The notes beneath the pieces are model-generated. The model was not told where the DNA came from. It ran no database searches and worked only from the letters and a program-made list of their open reading frames with translations. From JAJRZL01 sp964557855 (GTDB taxonomy: Bacteria > Zixibacteria > MSB-5A5 > GN15 > FEB-12), in contig CAZLBP010000015.1 in assembly GCA_964557855.1 (NCBI GenBank), positions 18,161 to 82,160 of the forward strand: a stretch of 64,000 nt of DNA. Reading direction: 5' to 3'. The position numbers were made by a program, and so were the translations under genes. Below, one piece after another: positions 33,501-42,253 of this stretch; positions within the stretch are counted from its first letter, which is position 1; each line of letters begins with the position of its first letter.

Positions 33501-33584
33501 GCTTTTGCCATCTCAGAAGAGAGAGCACACCCCTTCGTGTACCCCGCTCAAGGGCTTGTTTAAAAAGGTCCTCTCGCCAGTTCC

Positions 33585-33720
33585 GGCAGGTCTTGTGAAT
33601 CCACGTCAGTGGAGTCGTATGACCTGCCGCTTCTGTCTGCCATTGTGTTACGTGTCGGGTCACCACAATCCCGCTGTCGCGGGCTCAAGACCCGACACAA
33701 CTGCACCTGGGGTTTTTCAC
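33585..33720. repeat. Dispersed nested-palindrome repeat, copy 2
   Basis: This copy is the best preserved. Hairpin 1 has GGCAGGTC (33585) pairing with GACCTGCC (33621-33628) around ATCCAC-GTCA-GTGGAG. Hairpin 2 has GTGTCGGGTC (33652-33661) pairing with GACCCGACAC (33689-33698) around CCCGC-TGT-CGCGGG. The tail is CACCTGGGGTTTTTCACC. The 33501-33917 gap contains no gene. Confidence 0.82.
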
Positions 33721-33760
33721 CAAGCCGCAGGGACAGGGACACGATCGAAACCAGTTGGGC

Positions 33761-33816
33761 TGTGCGGCCGCGATCTGTGATCGCGGAGGAGCCGGGGTCG
33801 GAGATCCCGGCCACAC
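33761..33816. repeat. Three-way-junction palindrome
   Basis: The outer arms GTG-c-GGCC and GGCC-a-CAC enclose two further stems: CCGCGATC-TGT-GATCGCGG and CCGGG/CCCGG. The shape suggests a cruciform-forming or structured-RNA element. It is not a copy of the neighbouring repeat. Confidence 0.6.
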
Positions 33817-33917
33817 ACCACAAAGTGCAGCTCGGGTACTGGTATGAATTGGTAGGGCTAAGTTGTGACCTGTCGGGCTGTCAGGTAGGGTCGTCTGACA
33901 GCACAGAAGAAGGAGCC

Positions 33918-35186
33918 CTAACACACCGGCTCCGGGCCGCCCTTGAACAGATACTCGACCAGATAACTGAGATCGGCCACGTCGACCGGTCCGCCCGGGC
34001 CGACAAACCCATCCACATTGACGGCCTGTAATGCCGCCGGCGGGGGGCCGCTCCGGAACAGGAAGTCTACCAGATATGATAGGTCGGCGACGTTGGGGCC
34101 GTCACCATCGTTATCGATATCACCGCACAGAACGTCCGAGGCGGTGGTGAAACTCCACACCGGACCGAATGTCGAGTCGCCGTGCTCATCATGGGCACAG
34201 ACCTGCCAGTAGTAGCGCGTTTGCGACGGCAATGGTAGTGACGGTGCATAGAACGTGTCGAACTGATATTGGCTGACGAGTTGAGGTGGATGAGTGGCAT
34301 CCAGATAGACTGAATAAAGCAGCGAGTCGTCTTTCGGGTCACTGCCGGACCACTCCAATTGAACATCGACTGCAATGTCCTGTGCGGCATGCGGCGGGTA
34401 GATTATTTCGGGTGCGTTGGGCGGACGATTGGTTCGAAGCAGACAGGCGCCCCAACCTTGAAAGGCCGGTGCGGTCCATTGGTCGATTACCTCTCCGCTG
34501 TAGTCAAAGCGATAGATCTGACCGAGGACGCTCTCGATACTCTCGGCGGTCCAGAAATACTCACCGTCGAAAAACAGACCCCGACAGAATGGACTAGGTG
34601 ACGCGAAATTGTTCTCGGCGATGTGTGTTACTGTGGGCCATCCGGAGAGATCCCAGCACTTAATAATGTTCTCATCATCGAGTGTCCATAGGTATGCCCC
34701 GTCCCAGGCACACCCCAGTACGTTTTCATCGAATGAGGCGACGCCGTCCTTGTCGCCGTTGATGTCGTAGCGGTTCAGGTCCCATTCGTCGACATAGAAA
34801 TAGCTGCCGTCAAAAGCGACATCATAGAAATAGTACAGGCTCCAATCATCGACTATGACCTCCAGATCACCGGTGAGCAAGTCCAGCTTTTCGACACGGG
34901 GAGCGAATGCCTCCGCGACGTAGACGTCGTCATTGACAATCTCAAGGCCCACGAGGCGGAAGTTCTCGTACTCGAAATAGTCATAGATGGATCCATCCAT
35001 GCGCAGCAGATAGACGCGCGAGTTAAAATTCTGGTGGGCGGTGAAGATGATGAGGTCTTGGTCGGGTTGGGGGGCGACGTGGCGGCTGCTGCTCAGCAAA
35101 GTCGGTGACAGCAGTGGGAGCAACAGGCAGACTACTGCTGCTACGGAAGATGTTGAAACACGTTTGTGATTACTGACTAAAGGCAT
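33918..35186 (-). CDS. Secreted propeller-like protein with fibronectin-III and dockerin domains
   Basis: A 422-residue exported protein. After a signal peptide (to about residue 34), residues 40-255 form repeated strands of the type LIIFTAHQNFNSRVYLLRMD, VAFDGSYFYVDEWDLNRYD and GCAWDGAYLWTLDDENIIKC, which suggest a beta-propeller of the kind that reports bound solutes. A fibronectin-III-like domain follows (PNAPEIIYPP ... YYWQVCAHDEHGDS), then two dockerin-like repeats (PNVADLSYLVDFLFRSG, PVDVADLSYLVEYLFKGG). An AGGAGAT site supports the start. No enzymatic residues were recognised. Confidence 0.83.
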   Translation of the reverse strand: MPLVSNHKRVSTSSVAAVVCLLLPLLSPTLLSSSRHVAPQPDQDLIIFTAHQNFNSRVYLLRMDGSIYDYFEYENFRLVGLEIVNDDVYVAEAFAPRVEKLDLLTGDLEVIVDDWSLYYFYDVAFDGSYFYVDEWDLNRYDINGDKDGVASFDENVLGCAWDGAYLWTLDDENIIKCWDLSGWPTVTHIAENNFASPSPFCRGLFFDGEYFWTAESIESVLGQIYRFDYSGEVIDQWTAPAFQGWGACLLRTNRPPNAPEIIYPPHAAQDIAVDVQLEWSGSDPKDDSLLYSVYLDATHPPQLVSQYQFDTFYAPSLPLPSQTRYYWQVCAHDEHGDSTFGPVWSFTTASDVLCGDIDNDGDGPNVADLSYLVDFLFRSGPPPAALQAVNVDGFVGPGGPVDVADLSYLVEYLFKGGPEPVC

Positions 35187-35244
35187 GACCGATCTCCTAT
35201 AGGAATATAGGATAAAGGCCCGCGCATGCCAAGCAGAATATCGT

Positions 35245-35922
35245 CTATGCGGAAGTCAGATTTTGAACATCGATAAACACATCTAAAACATATGGTTTCA
35301 ATTGCTCAGACCTTATTCCCAGACGTGCGTGAACAGTCTCTATTGCGGACTGCCATTGAAGTATGGAATTCGGGCCATTCATCTCAAGATCGCCAACGAA
35401 ATAAACAAAGACTAACCAGGTCGGGAAATGGTTCAAACACCGCAACAGGTACAAGAACGCCAGTCGATTGGCATACTGGTAGTATCTCTGTGTCCAGCTG
35501 TCGGTCAGCTTGGCTCCGAAATACGCTGCGGTTTCGTTCAGGCTGTTCCGGATACGATGCCGGGATGTCTTGGCTGCCTGGCAGGAAGAAACAAGCTCTG
35601 AAATATGGGCTTTGGCTTCTACCAGTATGACGTCATTGCGAGTGGTCGTCGCCAATCCATCCCAAACGGGGCCGCCGGACGGCCAGAACGACTGCAATTG
35701 ACGTTTACGTAGACGAAGCGAGGTCCGCTCAAGGAACGTCTCGTCGCGATATTCTGCGAAGTCGTCAAGCGCCATCGGTGACAACCAAGTTATGGAGTCA
35801 CCGGCGGCAAGTTGCATGGGGGAGCGTAGTTGCTCATCGAGACTGCGCGGATAATTATTAACCGCCTGTTGCAGCCAGTACTGGCTGCCTCTGGTAGCAG
35901 TTGGCTGTACGATCCGGGACAA
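35245..35922 (-). CDS. PD-(D/E)XK nuclease-like hypothetical protein
   Basis: A 225-residue cytoplasmic protein. The segment WDGLATTTRNDVILVEAKAH fits the PD-(D/E)XK nuclease core: an Asp, a hydrophobic strand and E-x-K. The second half contains YYQYANRLAFLYLLRCLNHFPTWLVFVYFVGD, a conserved-looking pattern also seen in scattered hypothetical proteins. It starts with TTG after an AAGAGGAAGA site. It is not next to a methylase or a helicase, so it does not look like a restriction system. It could be a repair nuclease or a solitary defence protein. Activity and role are not established. Confidence 0.7.
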   Translation of the reverse strand: MSRIVQPTATRGSQYWLQQAVNNYPRSLDEQLRSPMQLAAGDSITWLSPMALDDFAEYRDETFLERTSLRLRKRQLQSFWPSGGPVWDGLATTTRNDVILVEAKAHISELVSSCQAAKTSRHRIRNSLNETAAYFGAKLTDSWTQRYYQYANRLAFLYLLRCLNHFPTWLVFVYFVGDLEMNGPNSILQWQSAIETVHARLGIRSEQLKPYVLDVFIDVQNLTSA

Positions 35923-36418
35923 TATGGGAGTCTTCCTCTTGCTGTCTAAGGCTATTCTCTCAGTTAGGTATCGGCTAACAGCTGAAACATATGTACGTCG
36001 CTTTTATTTTTTTCTGTCGTTCCCAAACTCAGTTCGGGAACGAGGAAGATGTGAATACCCGGGTTTTGACGGGAGCCCAGTTGAATAACAGAGAGGTACA
36101 AAAACTGATTCAAATAGGTTATACATTCTATTCGTAATTGTATGTGGATGTGAAAAGGGCGGTCGGCTGGCGTCTTACCTTGCGGCTAAACGACATATCG
36201 ATTGTCCGGCCATTGTCCTTTGGTTAATCGTTAATTCGAGGCGACCAAGAAGTATCACAGACCTTACTTTCTGTCACGAAAAGAACGGTGCATGGGGGCA
36301 TAAAACACTTTCTACGACCGCCATTATGGTCAATCCAGAAAGGAGGTGGTATTACTGAAGCCGCCGAAAGTGATTGAAGGGAAGCAATAAGTCTCCAATT
36401 CAAGAAAGGGTTGTAGTT
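35923..36418. other. Gene-free gap with one dispersed palindrome
   Basis: No frame here has plausible protein features. It holds the GTTCCCAA-type repeat at 36018-36042 and, near 36341, an AGAAAGGAGGTGG sequence that looks like a ribosome site but is not followed by a start codon with a frame longer than a few codons. Confidence 0.6.
36018..36042. repeat. GTTCCCAA-type dispersed palindrome, copy
   Basis: CGTTCCCAAACTCAG followed by TTCGGGAACG is an imperfect palindrome. The flank TTTCTGT is shared with the copy at 37338. Such short GTTCCCAA...TTGGGAAC repeats recur in many bacterial genomes. Confidence 0.75.
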
Positions 36419-37255
36419 ATGAGACAACGAAGTCTATGGAAAGGTGGGCTCACATCAGGATTGATCCTTTTTCTGGTTGTATTCGCAGGATGTAGGGACA
36501 TCAACGAGACAATTAAGAATGACACCGGCGTCAACACTACAATGTTCGCCATTAATCTGCACATTAACGGAGCCGGTGCGGCGTTCCCGGCCGTTTCAAG
36601 CTGGCATGAGGACCGGGTACCGACAATTACGCCTCGTCCCGAGCTGGGCCCGGGCTGGTTTCAACTCAAATGGAGTATTCCGCTTGGAATGGGTGAGGAA
36701 GTCCACATTGGCTGCTCATTCGAAAAAGGTCAGGAAGTACAACGGGGTTGCACGGAGTGGTGGTTCGGAAGTCAAACGCTGGCGCAAGACGAAACCGTTT
36801 GCGAACTGTCGATGGAGGTAGACCTGGTACCATCAATGAGATTCGCCTTGCAAGTTAGAAATCTGTCGACGACCGATATTGTGGATGTATCGGCCCTGCA
36901 ATGGGCCGTCTCTCCGGAGCGAATTGACCTGGCAAACCTGGTTTGGGGAGATCCTGTACTGGAAGCTCTGAACTGGCAGGATATCAGCGACGGACCGTTC
37001 TCACTGGCTCCGGAGGAGGAAAGCGTGTTCGACATCGATGAGAGCCAGCTGCCACGTAATCAATGGGCGCTAGTACGGTCCATGTCCGGTGTGTCCGAAG
37101 CGGATACCAGACAATTGGTAACTCAGAGATCTACAAATGATCTATTGCCTATTCCATCCCTAACCAACTATGGTGTACTTCTGCTATTGATTTCGGTTTT
37201 ACTATCAGGCGCCTGGGTGGCTCATCGGAAGCGGCAAGCGAGTGTGCAAGAATAA
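36419..37255 (+). CDS. Exported protein with lipobox and IPTL-like C-terminal sorting tail
   Basis: A 278-residue protein with two export marks. The N-terminus ends in a lipobox-like VVFAGC near residue 25. The C-terminus carries PIPSLTNYG, then a hydrophobic helix LLLLISVLLSGAWVA and a basic HRKRQ tail, the three-part layout of exosortase substrates. The tail is a variant of the IPTLTEWG tails found at 52, 54 and 55 kb. The middle (residues 35-240) is a beta-rich domain of unknown type containing WWFGSQTLAQDETVCELSMEV. AAAGGG precedes the ATG at 36419. The substrate assignment to XrtH is by resemblance; the motif differs in three positions. Confidence 0.72.
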   Translation: MRQRSLWKGGLTSGLILFLVVFAGCRDINETIKNDTGVNTTMFAINLHINGAGAAFPAVSSWHEDRVPTITPRPELGPGWFQLKWSIPLGMGEEVHIGCSFEKGQEVQRGCTEWWFGSQTLAQDETVCELSMEVDLVPSMRFALQVRNLSTTDIVDVSALQWAVSPERIDLANLVWGDPVLEALNWQDISDGPFSLAPEEESVFDIDESQLPRNQWALVRSMSGVSEADTRQLVTQRSTNDLLPIPSLTNYGVLLLLISVLLSGAWVAHRKRQASVQE

Positions 37256-37295
37256 TCATTTCACTTACTTGGTGATAATAGAAAAGGCTTCCTAC

Positions 37296-37324
37296 AGAAA
37301 AAAGGGCGACGCTATGTCGCCCTT
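37296..37324 (-). terminator. Intrinsic terminator of nifJ
   Basis: AAGGGCGAC (37302-37310) pairs with GTCGCCCTT (37316-37324) around a 5-base loop and runs into six T on the minus strand. A GTTCCCAA-type palindrome at 37338-37362 lies between the terminator and the nifJ stop. Confidence 0.88.
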
Positions 37325-37337
37325 CCCCTATTTCTGT

Positions 37338-37362
37338 CGTTCCCAAACTCAGTTTGGGGACA
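37338..37362. repeat. GTTCCCAA-type dispersed palindrome, copy
   Basis: CGTTCCCAAACTCAG followed by TTTGGGGACA. It shares the TTTCTGT left flank with the copy at 36018. It lies just downstream of the nifJ stop codon. Confidence 0.75.
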
Positions 37363-37400
37363 AGAACACTATGGATGTCGGAACCGCAAGGGATTTCGAC

Positions 37401-40400
37401 CTACTTCTCCTCGCTCTCCGTCAGCGAGTAGTTCATCGTCGCCAGTTGCGAGTAGAGGCGCCAGCGACGGTCACAGTCCTGTTGACCGAGCTTGATCAGT
37501 TCACGCGCCCGTTCCGGATTCTGACCCTTCAGGGTGCGGAACCGGTTCTCGGCGTAGGCGTACTCCTCGAAACTGATCGACGGTTTTTTGCTGTCGAGCT
37601 GCAGCGGGTTCTTGCCCTGATCGATCAATTCCGGGTTGTAGCGGTACAGGAGCCAGTGGCCCGACTTGACCGCCTTGTCTTCGGCTTCCATCCCATGCGC
37701 CATGTCGATACCGTGCGCAATACAATGACTGTAGCAGAGAATCAGGGACGGTCCGTTATAGTGCTCGGCCTCCACCATCGCCTTAACTGCCTGATTATGG
37801 CTGGAGCCGATGGCCACCTGCGCCACGTAGACGCTGCCGTAGGACATGAGCATCAGGCCCAGATCCTTCTTGGCCGTCGGTTTGCCGGCAGCGGCGAATT
37901 TGGCCGTCGACCCGCGCGGCGTTGCCTTAGACATCTGGCCGCCGGTGTTGGAGTAGACTTCGGTATCCAGGACCAGCAGGTTGACATTGCGACCGGAGGC
38001 CATCACATGATCCAGGCCGCCGTAACCGATGTCATAGGCCCAACCGTCACCGCCGATGACCCAGACGGACTTATTGACGAGGAAGTCAGCCACTTCTCGG
38101 AGCGCCGCCACTTTCTCATTGCCGTTGAGAGTCTCCAGCTTGGTCTTGAGGGCCTGGACCCGCTCGCGCTGTTTCTCGATGCCTTCCTGCAATGTCTGAT
38201 CCGCGTTGACCAGCTCGTCGTGCATCTCCGGCACCAGCTGCCTGGTGAGGTCCAGGGCGTACTCCTTAAGCTTGTCGGCGGTCAGCCGCATGCCCATGCC
38301 GAATTCGGCGTTGTCTTCGAACAGCGAATTCGACCAGGCCGGCCCGCGGCCATCGGAGCGCCGGCAGTACGGCGTAGTCGGCAGGTTGCCGCCGTAAATC
38401 GAGCTGCAGCCGGTGGCGTTGGCGCAAAGCGCCCGGTCGCCGAACAACTGCGTCATGAGCTTCACGTACGGTGTTTCACCGCAGCCGGAGCAGGCTCCGG
38501 AGAATTCGAACAGCGGCTTGACGAACTGCGAGCCCTTGACCGTCTCGATATTAAACAGAGCCGGATCAGGATCAGGCAGTTCATTGATAAAGAAGTCCCA
38601 GTTGCGGCGTTCCTGCTCGCGCAGCGGCGCCTGCAGGGCCATATTGATTGCCTTGCGGTCGGTCTTGTTGCCTTCTTCGTCTTTGGCCACGACCGGACAG
38701 GCATTGACACACACCACGCACCCGGTGCAGTCCTCGGGAGCCACCTGCAGGGAATAGTACATGCCTTTGAACTGCTTCGTCATGGCCTCAACGTACTTGA
38801 ATTCCGGCGGCGCCTTCTCGAGGTACTTCTCGTCGAATACTTTGGGACGAATAGCGGCATGCGGGCAGACGATCGAGCAAATGTTGCACTGGATGCACGT
38901 CTCCGTGTCCCAAACGGGGATATCGACTGCTATATTTCGTTTCTCGTACTGAGTGGTGCCGGTCATGTACGTGCCGTCATCCGGGAACGCCGATACCGGC
39001 AATTCGTCGCCGCGACCGGCGATGATCTCGGCCGTGACCGTCTTCACGAAATCGGGGGCGTGTTCCGGTACGATCGGGGGACGGGTGATCGGGCTGTCGG
39101 CCTGCTGTGAGTACTCAACTTCGTTGAGGGCGTCCATGGCCGCATCGACAGCCGCGAAGTTCATGTTGACGACCTTTTCACCTTTAGCGCCGTACGTCTT
39201 GACGATGGCGTCTTTGATAGCCTTGATTGCCTCTTTCCTGGGCAGAATGTCGGAGATGAGGAAGAAGGCCGTTTGCATGATCATATTGATACGCGCCCCG
39301 AGACCAAGTCCCTTGGCGACGTTGATAGCGTCGATCACGAAGAAGCGTGCCTTGCGGTCAATGAGCTGTTTTTGCACCTCGATGGGTATCTTGTCCCAGA
39401 CCTCGTCGGGACCATAGGGCGAGTTCAACAGGAAGGTGCCGCCTTCGATCAGCTTGTCGGCCATGTCGTACTTCTCGAGGAACGAGAAGTTGTGACAGGC
39501 CACGAACTGCGCGGAGTTGATCAGGTAGGGTTTGCGAATGAAGTCCTTGCCGAAGCGGACGTGGGAGACGGTCACCGCGCCGGCTTTCTTGGAATCGTAC
39601 ACGAAGTAACCCTGGGCGTAGTTGTCCGTGTTTTCGCCTATGATCTTGATCGAGTTTTTGTTGGCGCCGACCGTACCGTCAGCTCCCAGCCCGTAGAACA
39701 GGCCGCGGAAATTGTCGCCTTCGATATCGAATGAAAGATCCGGATCGAGTGACGTCATGGTCACGTCGTCTTTGATGCCGACCGTGAAGTGGTTTTTCGG
39801 CTCGTCCTGTTTCAGGTTATCGAAGACCGCTTTGGCCATGGGTGGGTTGAACTCTTTGGAGCCCAGGCCGTAACGCCCGCCGACTACGAGCGGGTGTTTA
39901 TCGAACGGGGCGATGCGGCGATCGAGAGCTTCGCTGATGGCGGCCTGGACGTCGGTGTACATGGGTTCGCCGACGGCGCCGGGTTCCTTGGTGCGATCGA
40001 GAACGGCGATCTTCTTGACCGTCTTCGGCAGCGCCTTCATGAAGGCGTCAGTCGAGAACGGACGATACAGCCGCACCTTGATCACTCCGACCTTTTCCCC
40101 GCGCTCAACCAGAGCGTCGACCGATTCGTGGACTACTTCGGCCCCGGTGCCCATGACGATCACCACGCGCTCGGCCTCGGGATGACCGACATAATCGAAG
40201 AGATGATACTCGCGGCCGACAACCTTGGCGAACTGGTCCATGGCCTTCTGCATGATCTCCGGCGTGGCCGTGTAGTACCGATTGACGGTTTCCCGGTGCT
40301 GGAAGAAGACGTCGGGATTCTGGGACGTACCTTTGATAGTCGGGTGATCGGGGGAGAGGGCCCGTTGCCGATGTTTCGAGATCAGGTCCTGATCCAGCAT

Positions 40401-41033
40401 GGCCCGCATATCGTCGAATGCGACCTCTTCGACTTTCTGCTCTTCGTGTGAGGTGCGGAACCCATCGAAGAAGTGGACGAACGGAATGCGGCTCTCCAGC
40501 GCCGCCCGCTGGGCGATCAGGGCCAGGTCCATGACTTCCTGAACGGACCCGGAGGCCAGCAAGCCGAAGCCGGTGGATCGGGCCGCCATGACGTCACTGT
40601 GATCGCCGAAGATCGAGAGCGCGTGAGTCGCCACGGCGCGTGCGGAAACATGAAAAACGGTCGGTGTCAATTCACCGGCAATCTTAAACATGTTCGGTAT
40701 CATCAACAGCAGCCCCTGTGAGGCCGTAAAAGTCGTGGTCAATGCCCCGGTTGTCAGTGCGCCGTGCACCGCACCGGAGGCGCCGCCTTCGGACTGCATC
40801 TCGACTACGTCGGGGATGACGCCCCAGATATTTGATTCGCCGCGAGCGGTCTTTTCGTCTGCCAATTCGCCCATATTGGACGACGGGGTTATGGGATATA
40901 TCGCTATGACCTCGTTAGTCGCATGTGCCACATAAGCAGCGGCCGTGTTTCCATCGATAGTCACCATGCGCCGTTTCCGGTCTTTTCCTGCTTGCCCGGT
41001 ACCCTTTGCTGTTGCAACAGCTTCATGTGCCAT
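37401..41033 (-). CDS. nifJ: Pyruvate:ferredoxin (flavodoxin) oxidoreductase, single-chain
   Basis: A 1210-residue enzyme that converts pyruvate and CoA to acetyl-CoA and CO2 with electrons passed to ferredoxin or flavodoxin, the key step of anaerobic carbon metabolism. All domains are on one chain. The N-terminal pyruvate/TPP half starts VTIDGNTAAAYVAHATNEVI. The gamma-like domain lies at about 410-640. Two 4Fe-4S motifs are seen (CIQCNICSIVCPHAAI, CTGCVVCVNACPVV), and the C-terminal TPP-binding part contains GDGWAYDIGYGGLDHVM and LLVLDTEVYSNTGGQ. An AGGAGT site sets the start. It is the last gene of a likely Rrf2-dcd-nifJ unit and ends at a strong terminator. Length is normal. Confidence 0.97.
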   Translation of the reverse strand: MAHEAVATAKGTGQAGKDRKRRMVTIDGNTAAAYVAHATNEVIAIYPITPSSNMGELADEKTARGESNIWGVIPDVVEMQSEGGASGAVHGALTTGALTTTFTASQGLLLMIPNMFKIAGELTPTVFHVSARAVATHALSIFGDHSDVMAARSTGFGLLASGSVQEVMDLALIAQRAALESRIPFVHFFDGFRTSHEEQKVEEVAFDDMRAMLDQDLISKHRQRALSPDHPTIKGTSQNPDVFFQHRETVNRYYTATPEIMQKAMDQFAKVVGREYHLFDYVGHPEAERVVIVMGTGAEVVHESVDALVERGEKVGVIKVRLYRPFSTDAFMKALPKTVKKIAVLDRTKEPGAVGEPMYTDVQAAISEALDRRIAPFDKHPLVVGGRYGLGSKEFNPPMAKAVFDNLKQDEPKNHFTVGIKDDVTMTSLDPDLSFDIEGDNFRGLFYGLGADGTVGANKNSIKIIGENTDNYAQGYFVYDSKKAGAVTVSHVRFGKDFIRKPYLINSAQFVACHNFSFLEKYDMADKLIEGGTFLLNSPYGPDEVWDKIPIEVQKQLIDRKARFFVIDAINVAKGLGLGARINMIMQTAFFLISDILPRKEAIKAIKDAIVKTYGAKGEKVVNMNFAAVDAAMDALNEVEYSQQADSPITRPPIVPEHAPDFVKTVTAEIIAGRGDELPVSAFPDDGTYMTGTTQYEKRNIAVDIPVWDTETCIQCNICSIVCPHAAIRPKVFDEKYLEKAPPEFKYVEAMTKQFKGMYYSLQVAPEDCTGCVVCVNACPVVAKDEEGNKTDRKAINMALQAPLREQERRNWDFFINELPDPDPALFNIETVKGSQFVKPLFEFSGACSGCGETPYVKLMTQLFGDRALCANATGCSSIYGGNLPTTPYCRRSDGRGPAWSNSLFEDNAEFGMGMRLTADKLKEYALDLTRQLVPEMHDELVNADQTLQEGIEKQRERVQALKTKLETLNGNEKVAALREVADFLVNKSVWVIGGDGWAYDIGYGGLDHVMASGRNVNLLVLDTEVYSNTGGQMSKATPRGSTAKFAAAGKPTAKKDLGLMLMSYGSVYVAQVAIGSSHNQAVKAMVEAEHYNGPSLILCYSHCIAHGIDMAHGMEAEDKAVKSGHWLLYRYNPELIDQGKNPLQLDSKKPSISFEEYAYAENRFRTLKGQNPERARELIKLGQQDCDRRWRLYSQLATMNYSLTESEEK

Positions 41034-41088
41034 TTTGTGACTCCTGATTCTTTCTGTCACCAAGACGTTTATATGTCAATATCGACAG

Positions 41089-41643
41089 CTAATCCAGCTT
41101 GGAAACCGTAATCTCCTGCTGGCCTTGGTATTTGCCTTTCTTATCCTTATACGATTTCTCGCAGATTTCTTTTGCTTCAAGGAACAATAACTGAGCGATT
41201 CCCTCGTGAGCGTGAACTCGCACCGGCACCGGAGCGCTGTTGGTCAGTGACAGGGTGGCAAAACCCTCCCATTCCGGCTCAAACGGCGTGACATTGACGA
41301 TAATACCGGACCGGGCATACGTCGATTTGCCGAAACAAACAGTGATCACGTCGCGGGGAATGCGAAAATACTCCTCGGATTGACCGAGGACATATGAATT
41401 GGCCGGTATTAGCAGAGAGTCAGTCGTGAGACTCTCAAAAAGCGATTCGTTAACAGCTTTCGGATCAATTTCCCTCAGGGACTCTTGGTTCAAGACCCTG
41501 AATTTATCCGACAACCTGAAATCATATCCGTAGCACGAGACTCCGAAACTGATTCCGGTTCTGACTTGCTCTTCCTCAAACGGCTCGATCATGCGATGCT
41601 TCTGAGCCATTTCGATTATCCAACGGTCGGACTTAACAGACAC
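41089..41643 (-). CDS. dcd: dCTP deaminase
   Basis: A 184-residue enzyme that deaminates dCTP to dUTP, the first step of one route to dTTP; it forms a homotrimer. The family core is clear: GISFGVSCYGYDFRLSD, the catalytic loop GKSTYARSGIIVNVTPFEPEWEGFATL and the C-terminal HAHEGIAQLLFLEA. The start is GTG at 41643, chosen for the GGAGGAAGAG site just upstream. It lies between the Rrf2 regulator gene (93 bases away) and nifJ (55 bases away) on the same strand, so all three may be transcribed together. Whether it makes dUTP or, as bifunctional types do, dUMP cannot be told from the sequence. Confidence 0.95.
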   Translation of the reverse strand: MSVKSDRWIIEMAQKHRMIEPFEEEQVRTGISFGVSCYGYDFRLSDKFRVLNQESLREIDPKAVNESLFESLTTDSLLIPANSYVLGQSEEYFRIPRDVITVCFGKSTYARSGIIVNVTPFEPEWEGFATLSLTNSAPVPVRVHAHEGIAQLLFLEAKEICEKSYKDKKGKYQGQQEITVSKLD

Positions 41644-41736
41644 GTATTCTCTTCCTCCACTACCTTCGAATTCAGCGGGGAGGAAGATAAGGTTTTTGGA
41701 CTGGGATGTAAACCGGAATCTGGCCCTGCCGGCGGA

Positions 41737-42168
41737 TTAAGCCGGGCTGGGCGCCTTTTCCTTTTTCTGCCAGACAACCAGGTCGGCCAGAGTGTAGTGT
41801 TCGAATACGGACACCAGCTTGTTCTCGGCGATCATTATCAGTTCCCTTAGCGCACAAAAGCCCTCGCGATTGCACGTATCACGGTCATTGATACACTTCA
41901 TCAGATGGTAAGGACCCTGAATCGCTTCCAGGATCTCCTTGATGCTCAATTCCTCGGGATTGCGCGACAGGGTAAAACCGCCTCGCACGCCCCGATGGGA
42001 CCGGACAATGCCGGCTTTCGACAGAGACTGAAATATCTTCGCCAGGAACTTCTCCGGGATATCCTTCTCCTCGGATATTTCCGATAGAGGAGTTACTTTG
42101 CTTGTCCCTTTTTCGGCAAGATAAACAACCCCATGTATGCCGTATTCCTCAGCTTTTGTGAATTGCAT
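41737..42168 (-). CDS. Rrf2-family iron-sulfur-type transcription regulator
   Basis: A 143-residue regulator with an N-terminal winged helix (MQFTKAEEYGIHGVVYLAEK, SHRGVRGGFTLSRNPEELSI) of the Rrf2/IscR family. Three cysteines, C92, C99 and C105 (KCINDRDTCNREGFCALREL), have the spacing used to hold a 2Fe-2S or 4Fe-4S cluster, so it probably senses iron, oxygen or nitric oxide. The order Rrf2-dcd-nifJ suggests control of the oxygen-sensitive pyruvate oxidoreductase. Its own promoter (42266-42294) carries a TATTGCAATA palindrome at the start point. It is not next to cysteine desulfurase genes, so IscR is not assumed. Confidence 0.92.
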   Translation of the reverse strand: MQFTKAEEYGIHGVVYLAEKGTSKVTPLSEISEEKDIPEKFLAKIFQSLSKAGIVRSHRGVRGGFTLSRNPEELSIKEILEAIQGPYHLMKCINDRDTCNREGFCALRELIMIAENKLVSVFEHYTLADLVVWQKKEKAPSPA

Positions 42169-42253
42169 CGGATCCTACCTTTTCCTTCCCTTTGTTAACC
42201 CTTGCACTCTATATGATAAGCGTCTGCGACATTTTTCACCGTAATTGTGTTCT

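Noticed and set aside
37242..39110. Long open frame of about 620 codons on the plus strand
   Set aside because: It lies opposite nifJ, whose protein has every family motif. The plus-strand translation is Arg/Gly/His-rich with no recognisable domain and arises from codon bias of nifJ.
39789..40451. 220-codon plus-strand frame within the nifJ region
   Set aside because: Also antisense to nifJ, with no ribosome site or family match.
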